Assembly (NCBI GenBank): GCA_021802025.1 | Contig: JAKABC010000068.1 | Location: forward strand, 1-8,715 | Direction: 5' to 3' | Source of the DNA: Actinomycetes bacterium | GTDB taxonomy: Bacteria; Actinomycetota; Acidimicrobiia; Acidimicrobiales; RAAP-2 | Length of the DNA: 8,715 bases | Part shown: piece after piece, positions 1 to 6,280 of the stretch | How positions within the stretch are numbered: position 1 is the first letter of the stretch | Layout: each line of letters opens with the position of its first letter | The notes under the pieces: generated by a model | What the model saw: only the letters and a program-made list of their open reading frames with translations | Databases searched by the model: none | What the model was told of the DNA's origin: nothing | Program-made: the position numbers and the translations under genes

Positions 1-239
1 CGGCGGCCCCGCCCCACCTAGGCCATCCCGCCCTCGGCGCGCTGGTCGATCTCACGGGGGCGCCACCGCGGGCGAAGTTGGGCTGGACCGACGTGGCGAC
101 CTTTGCCGAGCGGGGGGTGCCCGCGGCGAACTTCGGCGCCGGCGATCCCACGCGTGCGCACACCCCTGACGAGTTCGTCACCTCCGGCGAGCTCGACGCG
201 TTCGCGACGACGTTGGCCGCCTGGCTCGCGCGGGCCTAG
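1..239 (+). CDS. dapE: Succinyl-diaminopimelate desuccinylase (DapE-type M20 peptidase), C-terminal fragment
   Basis: Only the last 78 codons are present, read in the frame beginning at base 3 and ending with TAG at 237-239; the N-terminus lies left of the window. The visible protein carries the C-terminal signature of actinobacterial DapE: KLGWTDVATFAERGVPAANF followed by GAGDPTRAHTPDEFV. In this family the 'GPGDP..AH..DE' segment lies in the catalytic domain, and its His is a metal ligand. DapE is a cytoplasmic dinuclear zinc hydrolase. It removes succinate from N-succinyl-LL-diaminopimelate in the lysine and peptidoglycan-precursor pathway. The C-terminal helix ends in TLAAWLARA. The gene converges on lexA, and the two TAG stops share CTAG. 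Other M20 deacylases (for example ArgE-like) are possible, but the TDVATF...NFGAGDP pattern favours DapE. Confidence 0.8.
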   Translation, partial: AAPPHLGHPALGALVDLTGAPPRAKLGWTDVATFAERGVPAANFGAGDPTRAHTPDEFVTSGELDAFATTLAAWLARA

Positions 240-859
240 TAGCGACGAAGGACGGAGACGACCTTGCCGTAGAGCACGACGTCGCGGGCGTCGAACTCCA
301 TGGGCTCAAGGATCGGGTTCTCAGGCTGGAGGACGACCCGCGACCCCTGCGGGAAGTAGCGCTTGACCGTCGCCTCCTCGCCGGGGATCCCCGCGACCAC
401 GATGTCGCCGACGCGCACGTCGGTCTCGCGCTCGACGACCACGTAGTCGCCCGAGAGGATGCCGGCCCCCACCATCGAGTCCCCGCGGACCCGGAGCACG
501 AAGCACTCACCTCGTCCCACGAACTGCTCGGGCAGGGGGATCACGTCGCGCTGGGTCTCGCTCGCCAGCGTCCCCACGCCGGCCGCGACGTCACCGACCA
601 GGGGGACCGAGCGGACGCGCTGGTCGGCGGCCACGCCGGCGGCGTCCATCCGCACCGTCAGGGTCCGGGGCTGCTGGGGGTTCTTCGCGATGTAGCCGGC
701 GTCTTTGAGAACCCGGATGTGGTTGGCGACGGTGGCCGAGGAGGAGAGGCCCACGTGCTCGCCGATCTCGCGGATGGTCGGTGGGAAGTTCCGCTCGCGC
801 TGGCAGGCGACGATGAACTCGAGGATCTGGCGGCGCATCGGGGTGAGCACTTCGGCCAT
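236..859 (-). CDS. lexA: LexA, SOS-response transcriptional repressor
   Basis: A 207-residue protein, normal length for LexA. Residues about 1-70 form the winged helix-turn-helix domain: MRRQILEFI, then FPPTIREIGEHVGLSSSATV as the HTH, then LKDAGYI as the wing. The self-cleavage bond is Ala93-Gly94 in VGDVAAGVG. The C-terminal S24 protease-like domain has Ser128 in RGDSMVGAGI and Lys166 in EEATVKRYF as the catalytic dyad. LexA binds SOS boxes as a dimer and represses DNA-repair genes. RecA filaments on single-stranded DNA trigger its self-cleavage. The start is the ATG complementary to 857-859, preceded by Shine-Dalgarno GAGGAGG (864-870) four bases upstream. All catalytic residues are intact. 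A promoter and two operator-like palindromes lie directly upstream, so autorepression is expected. It is divergent from the Liv operon and convergent with dapE. Confidence 0.97.
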   Translation of the reverse strand: MAEVLTPMRRQILEFIVACQRERNFPPTIREIGEHVGLSSSATVANHIRVLKDAGYIAKNPQQPRTLTVRMDAAGVAADQRVRSVPLVGDVAAGVGTLASETQRDVIPLPEQFVGRGECFVLRVRGDSMVGAGILSGDYVVVERETDVRVGDIVVAGIPGEEATVKRYFPQGSRVVLQPENPILEPMEFDARDVVLYGKVVSVLRRY

Positions 860-868
860 GGGGCCTCC

Positions 869-890
869 TCTACGAACGGGTGTTCGTAGA
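869..890. promoter_or_regulatory. LexA operator (SOS box), perfect palindrome
   Basis: Arms TCTACGAAC (869-877) and GTTCGTAGA (882-890) are perfect inverted repeats separated by GGGT. The core CGAAC-N4-GTTCG at 873-886 matches the known actinobacterial/Bacillus SOS box. It covers the -10 hexamer and predicted start point of the lexA promoter and reaches the lexA ribosome-binding site. Bound LexA should therefore block its own transcription. Its proximity to lexA and the exact consensus make this call strong. Confidence 0.93.
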
Positions 891-916
891 CTACTCTTTC
901 AAAGCCGTACCGTCAA
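888..916 (-). promoter_or_regulatory. lexA promoter (-35 and -10)
   Basis: On the - strand, TTGACG (complement of 911-916) is the -35 and TAGTCT (complement of 888-893) is the -10, with an ideal 17-bp spacer. Transcription should begin near base 881 and leave an untranslated leader of about 21 bases before the lexA ATG. The -10 overlaps the perfect SOS box, and the -35 overlaps a second, imperfect box. Confidence 0.72.
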
Positions 917-927
917 ACACCTGTTCG
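914..927. promoter_or_regulatory. Second, imperfect LexA operator upstream of lexA
   Basis: CAAAC-ACCT-GTTCG differs from the CGAAC-N4-GTTCG core at one base; read on the - strand it is CGAAC-AGGT-GTTTG. It overlaps the -35 hexamer of the lexA promoter by three bases. Its centre is 41 bp from the centre of the perfect box, close to four helical turns, so both dimers would sit on the same DNA face. Binding is inferred, not shown. Confidence 0.5.
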
Positions 928-1020
928 CCCCGAGCCCGTTGGCAAGTTGAGGCACTGGTATGGTTTCGCGATGGCCAGGTCGGCCTAGTCATTCCTGGGG
1001 GGACGAACGCCACTTTTGGT

Positions 1021-1031
1021 GATTCGGTGAC
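1021..1031 (+). repeat. 11-bp motif GATTCGGTGAC, copy 1 (upstream of the binding-protein gene)
   Basis: This copy begins 57 bases before the ATG at 1078. An identical copy begins 55 bases before the MFS transporter ATG. The matching position in the only two substantial + strand leader regions of transport genes here suggests a shared regulatory element. Two copies alone cannot exclude coincidence. No convincing -10 is placed at a standard distance from it. Confidence 0.3.
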
Positions 1032-1077
1032 CGCTTGTGGAGGGGCAGTGAAGGAAAAAGTGGAGGAACGACAGCCA

Positions 1078-2277
1078 ATGAAGCTTCGTTTTAACAAGAC
1101 GGTGGCGGCAATCGCTTCCAGCGCTCTTTTGGTAATGGCGGTGCCGGCTATTGGAGTCGCGTCATCGTCCGGTGCGGCGGTGAAGCATCGGCTGCCGACG
1201 TACGTGATTGGCTACGAGGGCCCGCTTTCGGGTGGGAACCTCCAGCTCGGTTTGAACATGGTGTTCGCGGTCGAGTTGGCGATCAACCAGAACAACGCCA
1301 ATGCGCACCGCCAGTTCAACTTGAAACTCGCGCGCTACGACGACCAGGGAGACCCGACGATTTCGCCGACCGAGGCTCAGGCCGCGGTCGCCAACAAGCA
1401 CCTGATCGCCATCGTTGGTCCGGCCTTCTCCGGCGCCACGGCGGCCGCCGAGCCCTACTACTCGAAAGCTGACGTCGCCACCGTCAGTCCGTCGGCGACG
1501 AACCCTAGCCTCGCCACCAAAGGCTGGCACAACTTCTTCCGCGTCGTCGCTGACGACTCGGTCCAAGGACCGGCCGACGCCAACTACCTGGTCAAGACGA
1601 AGGGCTTTAAGAGCCTCTACGTGGTGAACGACGGCTCCGCCTACGGCGCGGGTCTGGCCCAGGCCGTGGCAACCCAGGCTCAGTCCGACGGCGCCAAGGT
1701 CACGACCGCGACGGTTCCGGGTACTGGCCAGTGCAACAACGGCACTGCGTCGGCGACCGAGTACCAGGCCGCGGCGACCCAGGTGGTCGCGAGCGGTGCG
1801 AGCGCGATGTTCTACGGCGGGTACTACTGCGACCTCGGGCTGTTCCTCGGCGCGCTTAGTTCCTCGGGCTACTCCGGCGTTGTGATGTCGGGTGACGGTT
1901 CGGACTCACCGGCGCTCATCCAGGGCACCACGCCCGCCTCGGCGGCCAATGGTGTTTTGTTGTCGTGCGCGTGCTCGGCCTCGACCAACAAGGCCTTCAA
2001 CCGGGGCTACGAGAACCTCGCCAACTTCTCAGCGGCGACCGCGACGTACGCGCCGGAGTCCTACGACGCGACTAACACGATCATCGCCGGCATGAAAGCG
2101 CTGCTCGCTCAGCACAAGAAGATCACCCGGTCGAACCTCGTGGCCGAACTGCACAAGATCACTTATAAGGGCATCACGAAGGTCGTTCACTTCCAGAAGA
2201 ACGGCAACATCTCGGGCTCGGCGATCTACGTGAACAAGGTGGAGAACGGCAAGATTGTCCAGTTGGGACTCGAGTAG
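1078..2277 (+). CDS. livK: Branched-chain amino acid-type ABC transporter substrate-binding protein (exported)
   Basis: A 399-residue protein of the LivJ/LivK (Peripla_BP_6) type. It captures a substrate, typically a branched-chain amino acid, amide or related small molecule, outside the membrane and delivers it to LivHM. Residues 1-28 look like a Sec signal peptide: basic KLRFNK, a hydrophobic core, then possible cleavage after GVA. There is no Cys lipobox. Family landmarks in order are YEGPLSG (46-52), YDDQGDPT (87-94), AIVGPAFSG (111-119), SPSATNPSL (137-145), FFRVVADDSVQG (153-164), VVNDGSAYGAGLA (182-194) and YAPESYDA (324-331). The start at 1078 gives a compact signal peptide and has GGAGG at 1062-1066, 11 bases upstream, which is rather long. 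In-frame GTGs at 1048 and 1060 are alternatives. The open frame extends back to 880, but that part would precede the signal peptide. Four cysteines (219, 251, 297, 299) are notable. Substrate specificity is undetermined. Confidence 0.9.
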   Translation: MKLRFNKTVAAIASSALLVMAVPAIGVASSSGAAVKHRLPTYVIGYEGPLSGGNLQLGLNMVFAVELAINQNNANAHRQFNLKLARYDDQGDPTISPTEAQAAVANKHLIAIVGPAFSGATAAAEPYYSKADVATVSPSATNPSLATKGWHNFFRVVADDSVQGPADANYLVKTKGFKSLYVVNDGSAYGAGLAQAVATQAQSDGAKVTTATVPGTGQCNNGTASATEYQAAATQVVASGASAMFYGGYYCDLGLFLGALSSSGYSGVVMSGDGSDSPALIQGTTPASAANGVLLSCACSASTNKAFNRGYENLANFSAATATYAPESYDATNTIIAGMKALLAQHKKITRSNLVAELHKITYKGITKVVHFQKNGNISGSAIYVNKVENGKIVQLGLE

Positions 2278-2303
2278 TTTTAACGCGGTAACGGACCGAC
2301 CTC

Positions 2304-2337
2304 GAGGGGCCGGGGGAGTAGTCTCCCCCGGCCCCTC
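2304..2337 (+). terminator. GC-rich hairpin between binding-protein and permease genes (partial terminator or mRNA stabiliser)
   Basis: Arms GAGGGGCCGGGGGAG and CTCCCCCGGCCCCTC form a perfect 15-bp stem with loop TAGT. It begins 26 bases after the binding-protein stop and ends 35 bases before the livH start. The following TGGTTCGG is not a clear U-tract. It is therefore more likely an attenuator or a 3'-end protector that favours binding-protein mRNA than a complete terminator. A TACACT at 2346-2351 could be a -10 for secondary transcription of livHMGF, but no -35 accompanies it. Confidence 0.7.
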
Positions 2338-2372
2338 TGGTTCGGTACACTCAGGCCCAACAGGGAGGGGCA

Positions 2373-3335
2373 TTGGGCTCGTTCGGTCACTATCTGGCCA
2401 CACACTTCGATACGCTCAAGGCCGAGTTCTGGTTCCTGTTTGTCGGTGGCGTGGCCAATGGTCTTCTCTATGCGATGGTCGCAGTCGGCTACACGCTCGT
2501 TTACGGTGTGCTGCGCCTGATCAACTTCGCCCACTCCGAAATCTTCATGTCTGGAGGGTTCGCAGGCTACTTTGTCTTACGCGCGATGGTCGGTGCCACG
2601 GTGCCCACTGGTTTCACCAGTGTGCTGATCATCGTCTTGGGGATTGCCGCGGCCGGTACGGCTGGGGCGGCCGCGGCGACCCTCGTCGAGCGGGTCGCCT
2701 ACCGTCCGTTGCGGCGCCGACGCGCCCCTCAGCTGGCTTATCTCATTAGCGCAATCGGCGCGTCGTACTTCCTCTTCAATCTCGCGGGTAAGGAGTTTGG
2801 CCACCTTTCGGTGAGCGATCCCCAGCCCTATGTCAACCACACGGTCTTTACCATCTTTGGGGCACCCGTATTGATGTACGACCTCATCATCCTGGTGGTA
2901 AGCGTCATTATGTTCATCGCGCTGGACTGGCTGGTGGGGCGAACGCGCCTGGGCCGAGGAATCCGCTCCGTCGCCCAGGACGCCGAGACGGCCTCTTTGA
3001 TGGGCGTGAACATCGATCGTACGATTGCCATCACCTTCATCGTCGGAGGTGCGCTCGGCGGTGTGGCTGGCTTCCTCTACGGGCTCAACATCGGCGTCGT
3101 GTACAACATGGGTTTCGTCCCAGCGCTGAAAGCCTTCACCGCGGCCGTCCTCGGGGGTATCGGGAATCTACGCGGCGCCGTCGTGGGCGGGCTGCTCCTC
3201 GGGATCGTGGAGAACCTCTGCGTGGTCTTCGTCCAAGCGGCCTATATCGACGTCGTGGCCTTCGGGATCCTGGTCCTAGTTCTGCTGGTGCGCCCGACCG
3301 GCATCCTGGGTGAGCGGCTCGGGAGGACTGCGTGA
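2373..3335 (+). CDS. livH: Branched-chain amino acid-type ABC transporter permease LivH
   Basis: A 320-residue polytopic inner-membrane protein of the BPD_transp_2 family, one half of the translocation channel with LivM. Hydrophobic segments fall at about 20-46, 56-75, 82-104, 121-138, 167-187, 218-243, 254-280 and 286-306. Family motifs are LRLINFAHSEIFMSGGF (47-63; most homologues have Gly where this has Ser in FAHSE), the cytoplasmic coupling-loop region GRGIRSVAQDAETASLMGVN (194-213), FTAAVLGGIGNLRGAVVGG (255-273) and the C-terminal RPTGILGE. The start is TTG at 2373, preceded by a strong GGGAGGGG (2363-2370); no ATG gives an equally complete N-terminus. Its TGA overlaps the livM GTG as GTGA, implying translational coupling. 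It follows the intercistronic hairpin, so its expression is probably lower than that of the binding protein. Confidence 0.93.
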   Translation: MGSFGHYLATHFDTLKAEFWFLFVGGVANGLLYAMVAVGYTLVYGVLRLINFAHSEIFMSGGFAGYFVLRAMVGATVPTGFTSVLIIVLGIAAAGTAGAAAATLVERVAYRPLRRRRAPQLAYLISAIGASYFLFNLAGKEFGHLSVSDPQPYVNHTVFTIFGAPVLMYDLIILVVSVIMFIALDWLVGRTRLGRGIRSVAQDAETASLMGVNIDRTIAITFIVGGALGGVAGFLYGLNIGVVYNMGFVPALKAFTAAVLGGIGNLRGAVVGGLLLGIVENLCVVFVQAAYIDVVAFGILVLVLLVRPTGILGERLGRTA

Positions 3336-4681
3336 TCCGGTCGTTCCTCGAGCGCGCGCCCATTCGTCGGCTCCTCGTGATTGTGGGTGTCGTTGCGGTC
3401 ATTGAACTCATCACCGGGCCGCCGGGCTCTAATCAGTACCCCACGTCAGGGTTCACAGGCTCGTACGCCGAGGCGGCGTCGTTCTTTGGACTCTTCCGGA
3501 CCCAACGCTGGGTGGTCTTCCTGGCGCTCGCCCTTGTCGCCTGGGGGATCGTCGAGTTGTGGACGCGCTATGGCGCCACGATCCGCTCACGGAGCTCGAG
3601 CGCGCTCGCTGGCCCCCGCCAGGTGAGTGAGAAGCGGCCCGTTCGGGTGGGCTTCGCCCTGGCGCTGCTCGTCCTCGGGATCCTCCTCCCGCACATCGTT
3701 AACAACGCCTTCTGGCAGTCGGCACTCGTGACCTACGTTGCGATCTACGTCCTGCTCGCCATCGGACTCAACGTCGTGGTGGGCTTCGCCGGCCTGCTGG
3801 ACCTGGGCTACGTGGCCTTCTACGCGATCGGCGCGTACACCACGGCGTGGGTGACGGGGGCCCTACCGACCCCGCCCCCCTTCGGCCACGCCCTCGACGC
3901 GTTCTGGGCCATTCCCTTCGCCGTGGTCTTCGTGGTGATCGCGGGCGTCCTGCTCGGTGCGCCGACGCTGCGCCTGCGCGGGGACTACCTGGCGATCGTG
4001 ACCCTGGGCTTCGGTGAGATCATCACGATCTTCGCGAACAACCTCTACGGGATCACGGGCGGTTCAACCGGCACTCAGCAGATTCCCCACCCCGTCTTCC
4101 ACGTGGGACCGATCAAATACTCCTGGGGTCTCGCGCCCGTGCCCTACTACTACTTGGCTTTGGGATCGGTGGTTCTTTTCCTCGTTATCTTCTCTTTGCT
4201 CCAGCGGTCGCGGGTGGGCCGGGCCTGGACGGCGATACGCGAGGACGAGGTCGCGGCGGAGTCGCTCGGAATCAATCCACTCAAGTTCAAGGTCATGGCC
4301 TTCGCGGTCGGGGCGGCCTCGGCCGGCTTCGCGGGAGTCATTACGGCGAGCGCCGACAACTTCCTCTTCCCCTCGAGTTTCACCCTGACCTTCTCGATCA
4401 ACATCCTGGTACTGGTGATCCTGGGTGGGATGGGATCGATCTCGGGTGTCGTGGTGGGCGCCATCATCATCCAGGTGATACAGGCCTATCTCAATCACAC
4501 GCCGCCGTCTGGCTACCAGCAGCCAGACCTCTACATCTACGTGGGCGCCCTACTCATCACGATGATGATTTTCCGGCCAGCGGGCCTCATCCCATCGCGG
4601 CAACGCCGGCGCGAGATATCCCTCTATGAGGAGTCCCATGAGGGCCATCCCGATGAGGTCCTCCTTGGAGACGACGTATGA
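3332..4681 (+). CDS. livM: Branched-chain amino acid-type ABC transporter permease LivM
   Basis: A 449-residue second permease subunit of the BPD_transp_2 family. Two hydrophobic segments (about 13-28 and 59-76) joined by a polar stretch, then a basic linker (80-106), precede the conserved permease core. That N-terminal part gives it roughly LivM rather than LivH size. Core motifs are IGLNVVVGFAGLLDLGYVAF (144-163), TLRLRGDYLAIVTLGFGEI (212-230), the coupling loop SRVGRAWTAIREDEVAAESL (293-312), LVILGGMGSISGVVVGA (361-377) and FRPAGLIPSRQRRR near the C-terminus, followed by an acidic tail. The GTG start overlaps the livH TGA (GTGA) and has GGGAGG (3321-3326) five bases upstream. The end overlaps the livG start as ATGA. 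It pairs with LivH to form the channel and docks LivG/LivF on the cytoplasmic side. Confidence 0.93.
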   Translation: MIRSFLERAPIRRLLVIVGVVAVIELITGPPGSNQYPTSGFTGSYAEAASFFGLFRTQRWVVFLALALVAWGIVELWTRYGATIRSRSSSALAGPRQVSEKRPVRVGFALALLVLGILLPHIVNNAFWQSALVTYVAIYVLLAIGLNVVVGFAGLLDLGYVAFYAIGAYTTAWVTGALPTPPPFGHALDAFWAIPFAVVFVVIAGVLLGAPTLRLRGDYLAIVTLGFGEIITIFANNLYGITGGSTGTQQIPHPVFHVGPIKYSWGLAPVPYYYLALGSVVLFLVIFSLLQRSRVGRAWTAIREDEVAAESLGINPLKFKVMAFAVGAASAGFAGVITASADNFLFPSSFTLTFSINILVLVILGGMGSISGVVVGAIIIQVIQAYLNHTPPSGYQQPDLYIYVGALLITMMIFRPAGLIPSRQRRREISLYEESHEGHPDEVLLGDDV

Positions 4682-5478
4682 GAACTGACAACGTCTTCGA
4701 GGTCGAGCATGTCACCTTGCGCTTTGGCGGGGTCGTGTCGCTCAACGACGTGAGCCTCTTCCAAAGACGTGGAGAGATCCTGGCCGTGATCGGGCCCAAT
4801 GGCGCCGGCAAGACGTCACTGTTCAACTCGCTCACCGGCGTTTACCAGCCCCAGGAGGGCACCATCACTTTCCACCGAGCGGACGGACGAGCGTTGTCGG
4901 TCATCGGCAAAAAGGCGCACCGGGTCGCCTCCGCTGGTGTCGCCCGAACCTTTCAGGCGTCGAGGATGTTTAGCGCGTTGAGCGCCTTTGACAACGTGAA
5001 GATTGGCGCCGAAGACCACCGGGGTTTCGGAGTGGTGGGCGCGATGGTCCGGGGACCGCGGACCCGTCACGACGATCGGCGATCGGATGAAAAGACTGTG
5101 GGGCTCTTGCGTTTCGTTGGCCTCGCCGACCGGGCCAACGTACTCGCGGCCTCGCTCTCCTACGGTGAGCGCCGCCGCCTGGAGATCGCCCGAGGACTTG
5201 CGACCGAACCTGAAGTCCTCCTGCTCGACGAGCCCGCCGCCGGGACTAACCCGGCCGAGAAGCTCGATCTCGCGCGTCTGATCCGCCGGGTACGGGACGA
5301 GCTCGGCGTCACCATCCTCCTTATCGAGCACGATATGAAACTTGTGATGTCTCTCGCCGAGAGGCTCTACGTCTTGAATTTCGGAAGTGTTATAGCCGAA
5401 GGGACCCCAGCGGAGATTCGGGCCAATCCCGTTGTGATTGAGGCGTATCTGGGCTCCACGGCGGAGGCGTCGGCGTAA
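4678..5478 (+). CDS. livG: Branched-chain amino acid-type ABC transporter ATP-binding protein LivG
   Basis: A 266-residue cytoplasmic ATPase that powers the importer. All nucleotide-binding elements are intact: Walker A GPNGAGKT (39-46), Q-loop Gln93 in ARTFQASRMF, signature SYGERRRLEIARGLA (161-175, the LivG form of LSGGQ), Walker B EVLLLDEP (179-186) with catalytic Glu185, PAAGTNP downstream, and switch His218 in LLIEHDM. The segment 108-140 between Q-loop and signature is long and basic, as is usual for LivG. The ATG at 4678 overlaps the livM TGA (ATGA), and its TAA shares one base with the livF ATG. LivG proteins usually act as a heterodimer with LivF. Confidence 0.95.
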   Translation: MRTDNVFEVEHVTLRFGGVVSLNDVSLFQRRGEILAVIGPNGAGKTSLFNSLTGVYQPQEGTITFHRADGRALSVIGKKAHRVASAGVARTFQASRMFSALSAFDNVKIGAEDHRGFGVVGAMVRGPRTRHDDRRSDEKTVGLLRFVGLADRANVLAASLSYGERRRLEIARGLATEPEVLLLDEPAAGTNPAEKLDLARLIRRVRDELGVTILLIEHDMKLVMSLAERLYVLNFGSVIAEGTPAEIRANPVVIEAYLGSTAEASA

Positions 5479-6194
5479 TGCTCGAAGTGAAAGACGCGGT
5501 CGTGCGCTACGGGGCGATAACCGCCCTGCACGGGATCACCTTCGAAGTGAACGAGGGCGAGATTGTGACTCTACTCGGTGCAAACGGCGCCGGAAAGTCG
5601 ACAACGCTTCGAATGGTCTCGGGTCTTCAGCCCCCGGTGAGCGGATCGATATCCTTCCAGGGCCGCGACATCAGTCATACCCGAGCCCACGACTTCGCCA
5701 AGCTCGGAGTCAGTCACGTCCCGGAAGGGCGCCGAATTTTCTCCCAGATGTCGGTGGAGGAGAACCTGGAGATGGGTGCGTTCCGGCGTCGGGGCTCAAT
5801 CAGCAATGACCTCGATCGAATCTATGAAACTTTCCCTATTCTGAAGGAGCGGCGTAAGCAGTTAGGTTCCAACCTCTCCGGAGGTGAGCAACAGATGCTC
5901 GCAATCGGTAGGGCGCTGATGAGTCAACCAACTCTCTTGCTGCTTGACGAGCCCTCCATGGGACTCGCCCCAATGATTGTGGACACGATCTTTCGCATCA
6001 TCGGCGAGATTCGCGCTTCCGGGACCACGGTTCTTCTCGTTGAACAGAACGCGGCGCACGCCCTTCGCCTGGCCGACCGAGGCTATGTCCTGGAGAACGG
6101 CCGAATTGTGCTGTCGGGTCCGGCCGCCGACCTGCTCGTGGATCCCCGGGTGCGCGCGGTGTACTTGGGAGAAGACGTCGAAGCCGGGACGTAA
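5478..6194 (+). CDS. livF: Branched-chain amino acid-type ABC transporter ATP-binding protein LivF
   Basis: A 238-residue partner ATPase of LivG, at the family's normal length. Visible elements are Walker A GANGAGKST (34-42), the LivF hallmark VPEGRRIFSQMSVEENLEMG (81-100), signature LSGGEQQMLAIGRALM (133-148) and Walker B LLLLDEPSMGLAP (153-165) with Glu158. The H-loop position holds Gln190 in LLVEQNA; this replacement of His is typical of LivF and is not a defect. The start ATG overlaps the livG stop by one base (TAATG). It is the last gene of the importer operon. About 86 bases separate it from the MFS gene, with only a weak 4-bp stem (6199-6211), so no definite terminator is seen. Confidence 0.95.
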   Translation: MLEVKDAVVRYGAITALHGITFEVNEGEIVTLLGANGAGKSTTLRMVSGLQPPVSGSISFQGRDISHTRAHDFAKLGVSHVPEGRRIFSQMSVEENLEMGAFRRRGSISNDLDRIYETFPILKERRKQLGSNLSGGEQQMLAIGRALMSQPTLLLLDEPSMGLAPMIVDTIFRIIGEIRASGTTVLLVEQNAAHALRLADRGYVLENGRIVLSGPAADLLVDPRVRAVYLGEDVEAGT

Positions 6195-6225
6195 TCGACC
6201 CCTCTCTGGGGCTACGATTCCTTAA

Positions 6226-6236
6226 GATTCGGTGAC
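6226..6236 (+). repeat. 11-bp motif GATTCGGTGAC, copy 2 (upstream of the MFS gene)
   Basis: Identical to the motif at 1021-1031, and placed 55 bases before the MFS ATG compared with 57 bases before the binding-protein ATG. It lies in the livF-MFS gap. The shared position suggests a common operator, but only two copies were found. Confidence 0.3.
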
Positions 6237-6244
6237 TTCATCGG

Positions 6245-6270
6245 GAGTGGTCACACTCGGTCGCTAGCAT
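6245..6270 (+). promoter_or_regulatory. Candidate promoter/operator region for the MFS gene
   Basis: TAGCAT at 6265-6270 is a plausible -10, ending ten bases before the ATG at 6281. The start point would then lie about 0-4 bases from the start codon and give a leaderless or nearly leaderless mRNA. A short inverted repeat, GAGTG-GTCA-CACTC (6245-6258), sits where the -35 would be and could be a repressor site. There is no good -35 at 16-18 bp spacing, so the call is tentative. Confidence 0.3.
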
Positions 6271-6280
6271 CTATCGCCCT

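Noticed and set aside
939..964. TTGGCA (939-944) and TGG-TATGGT (956-964) as the Liv operon promoter
   Set aside because: The extended -10 is plausible, but the spacer is only 14 bp and other weak candidates exist in the same leader, so no promoter is called.
1003..1016. CGAAC at 1003 as a further SOS box
   Set aside because: Only the left half-site is present; the partner half (CTTTT) does not resemble GTTCG.
880..1077. N-terminal extension of the binding-protein frame back to 880
   Set aside because: It would place 66 residues ahead of a clear signal peptide, overlap the lexA operator and promoter, and lacks a ribosome-binding site. It reads as non-coding leader.
6169..6194. livF H-loop Gln in place of His as a defective ATPase
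   Set aside because: Gln in VEQNA is the normal LivF family state, so it does not indicate decay.
6199..6211. CCCC-TCTCT-GGGG as a terminator after livF
   Set aside because: The stem is only four pairs and is not followed by a T-run.
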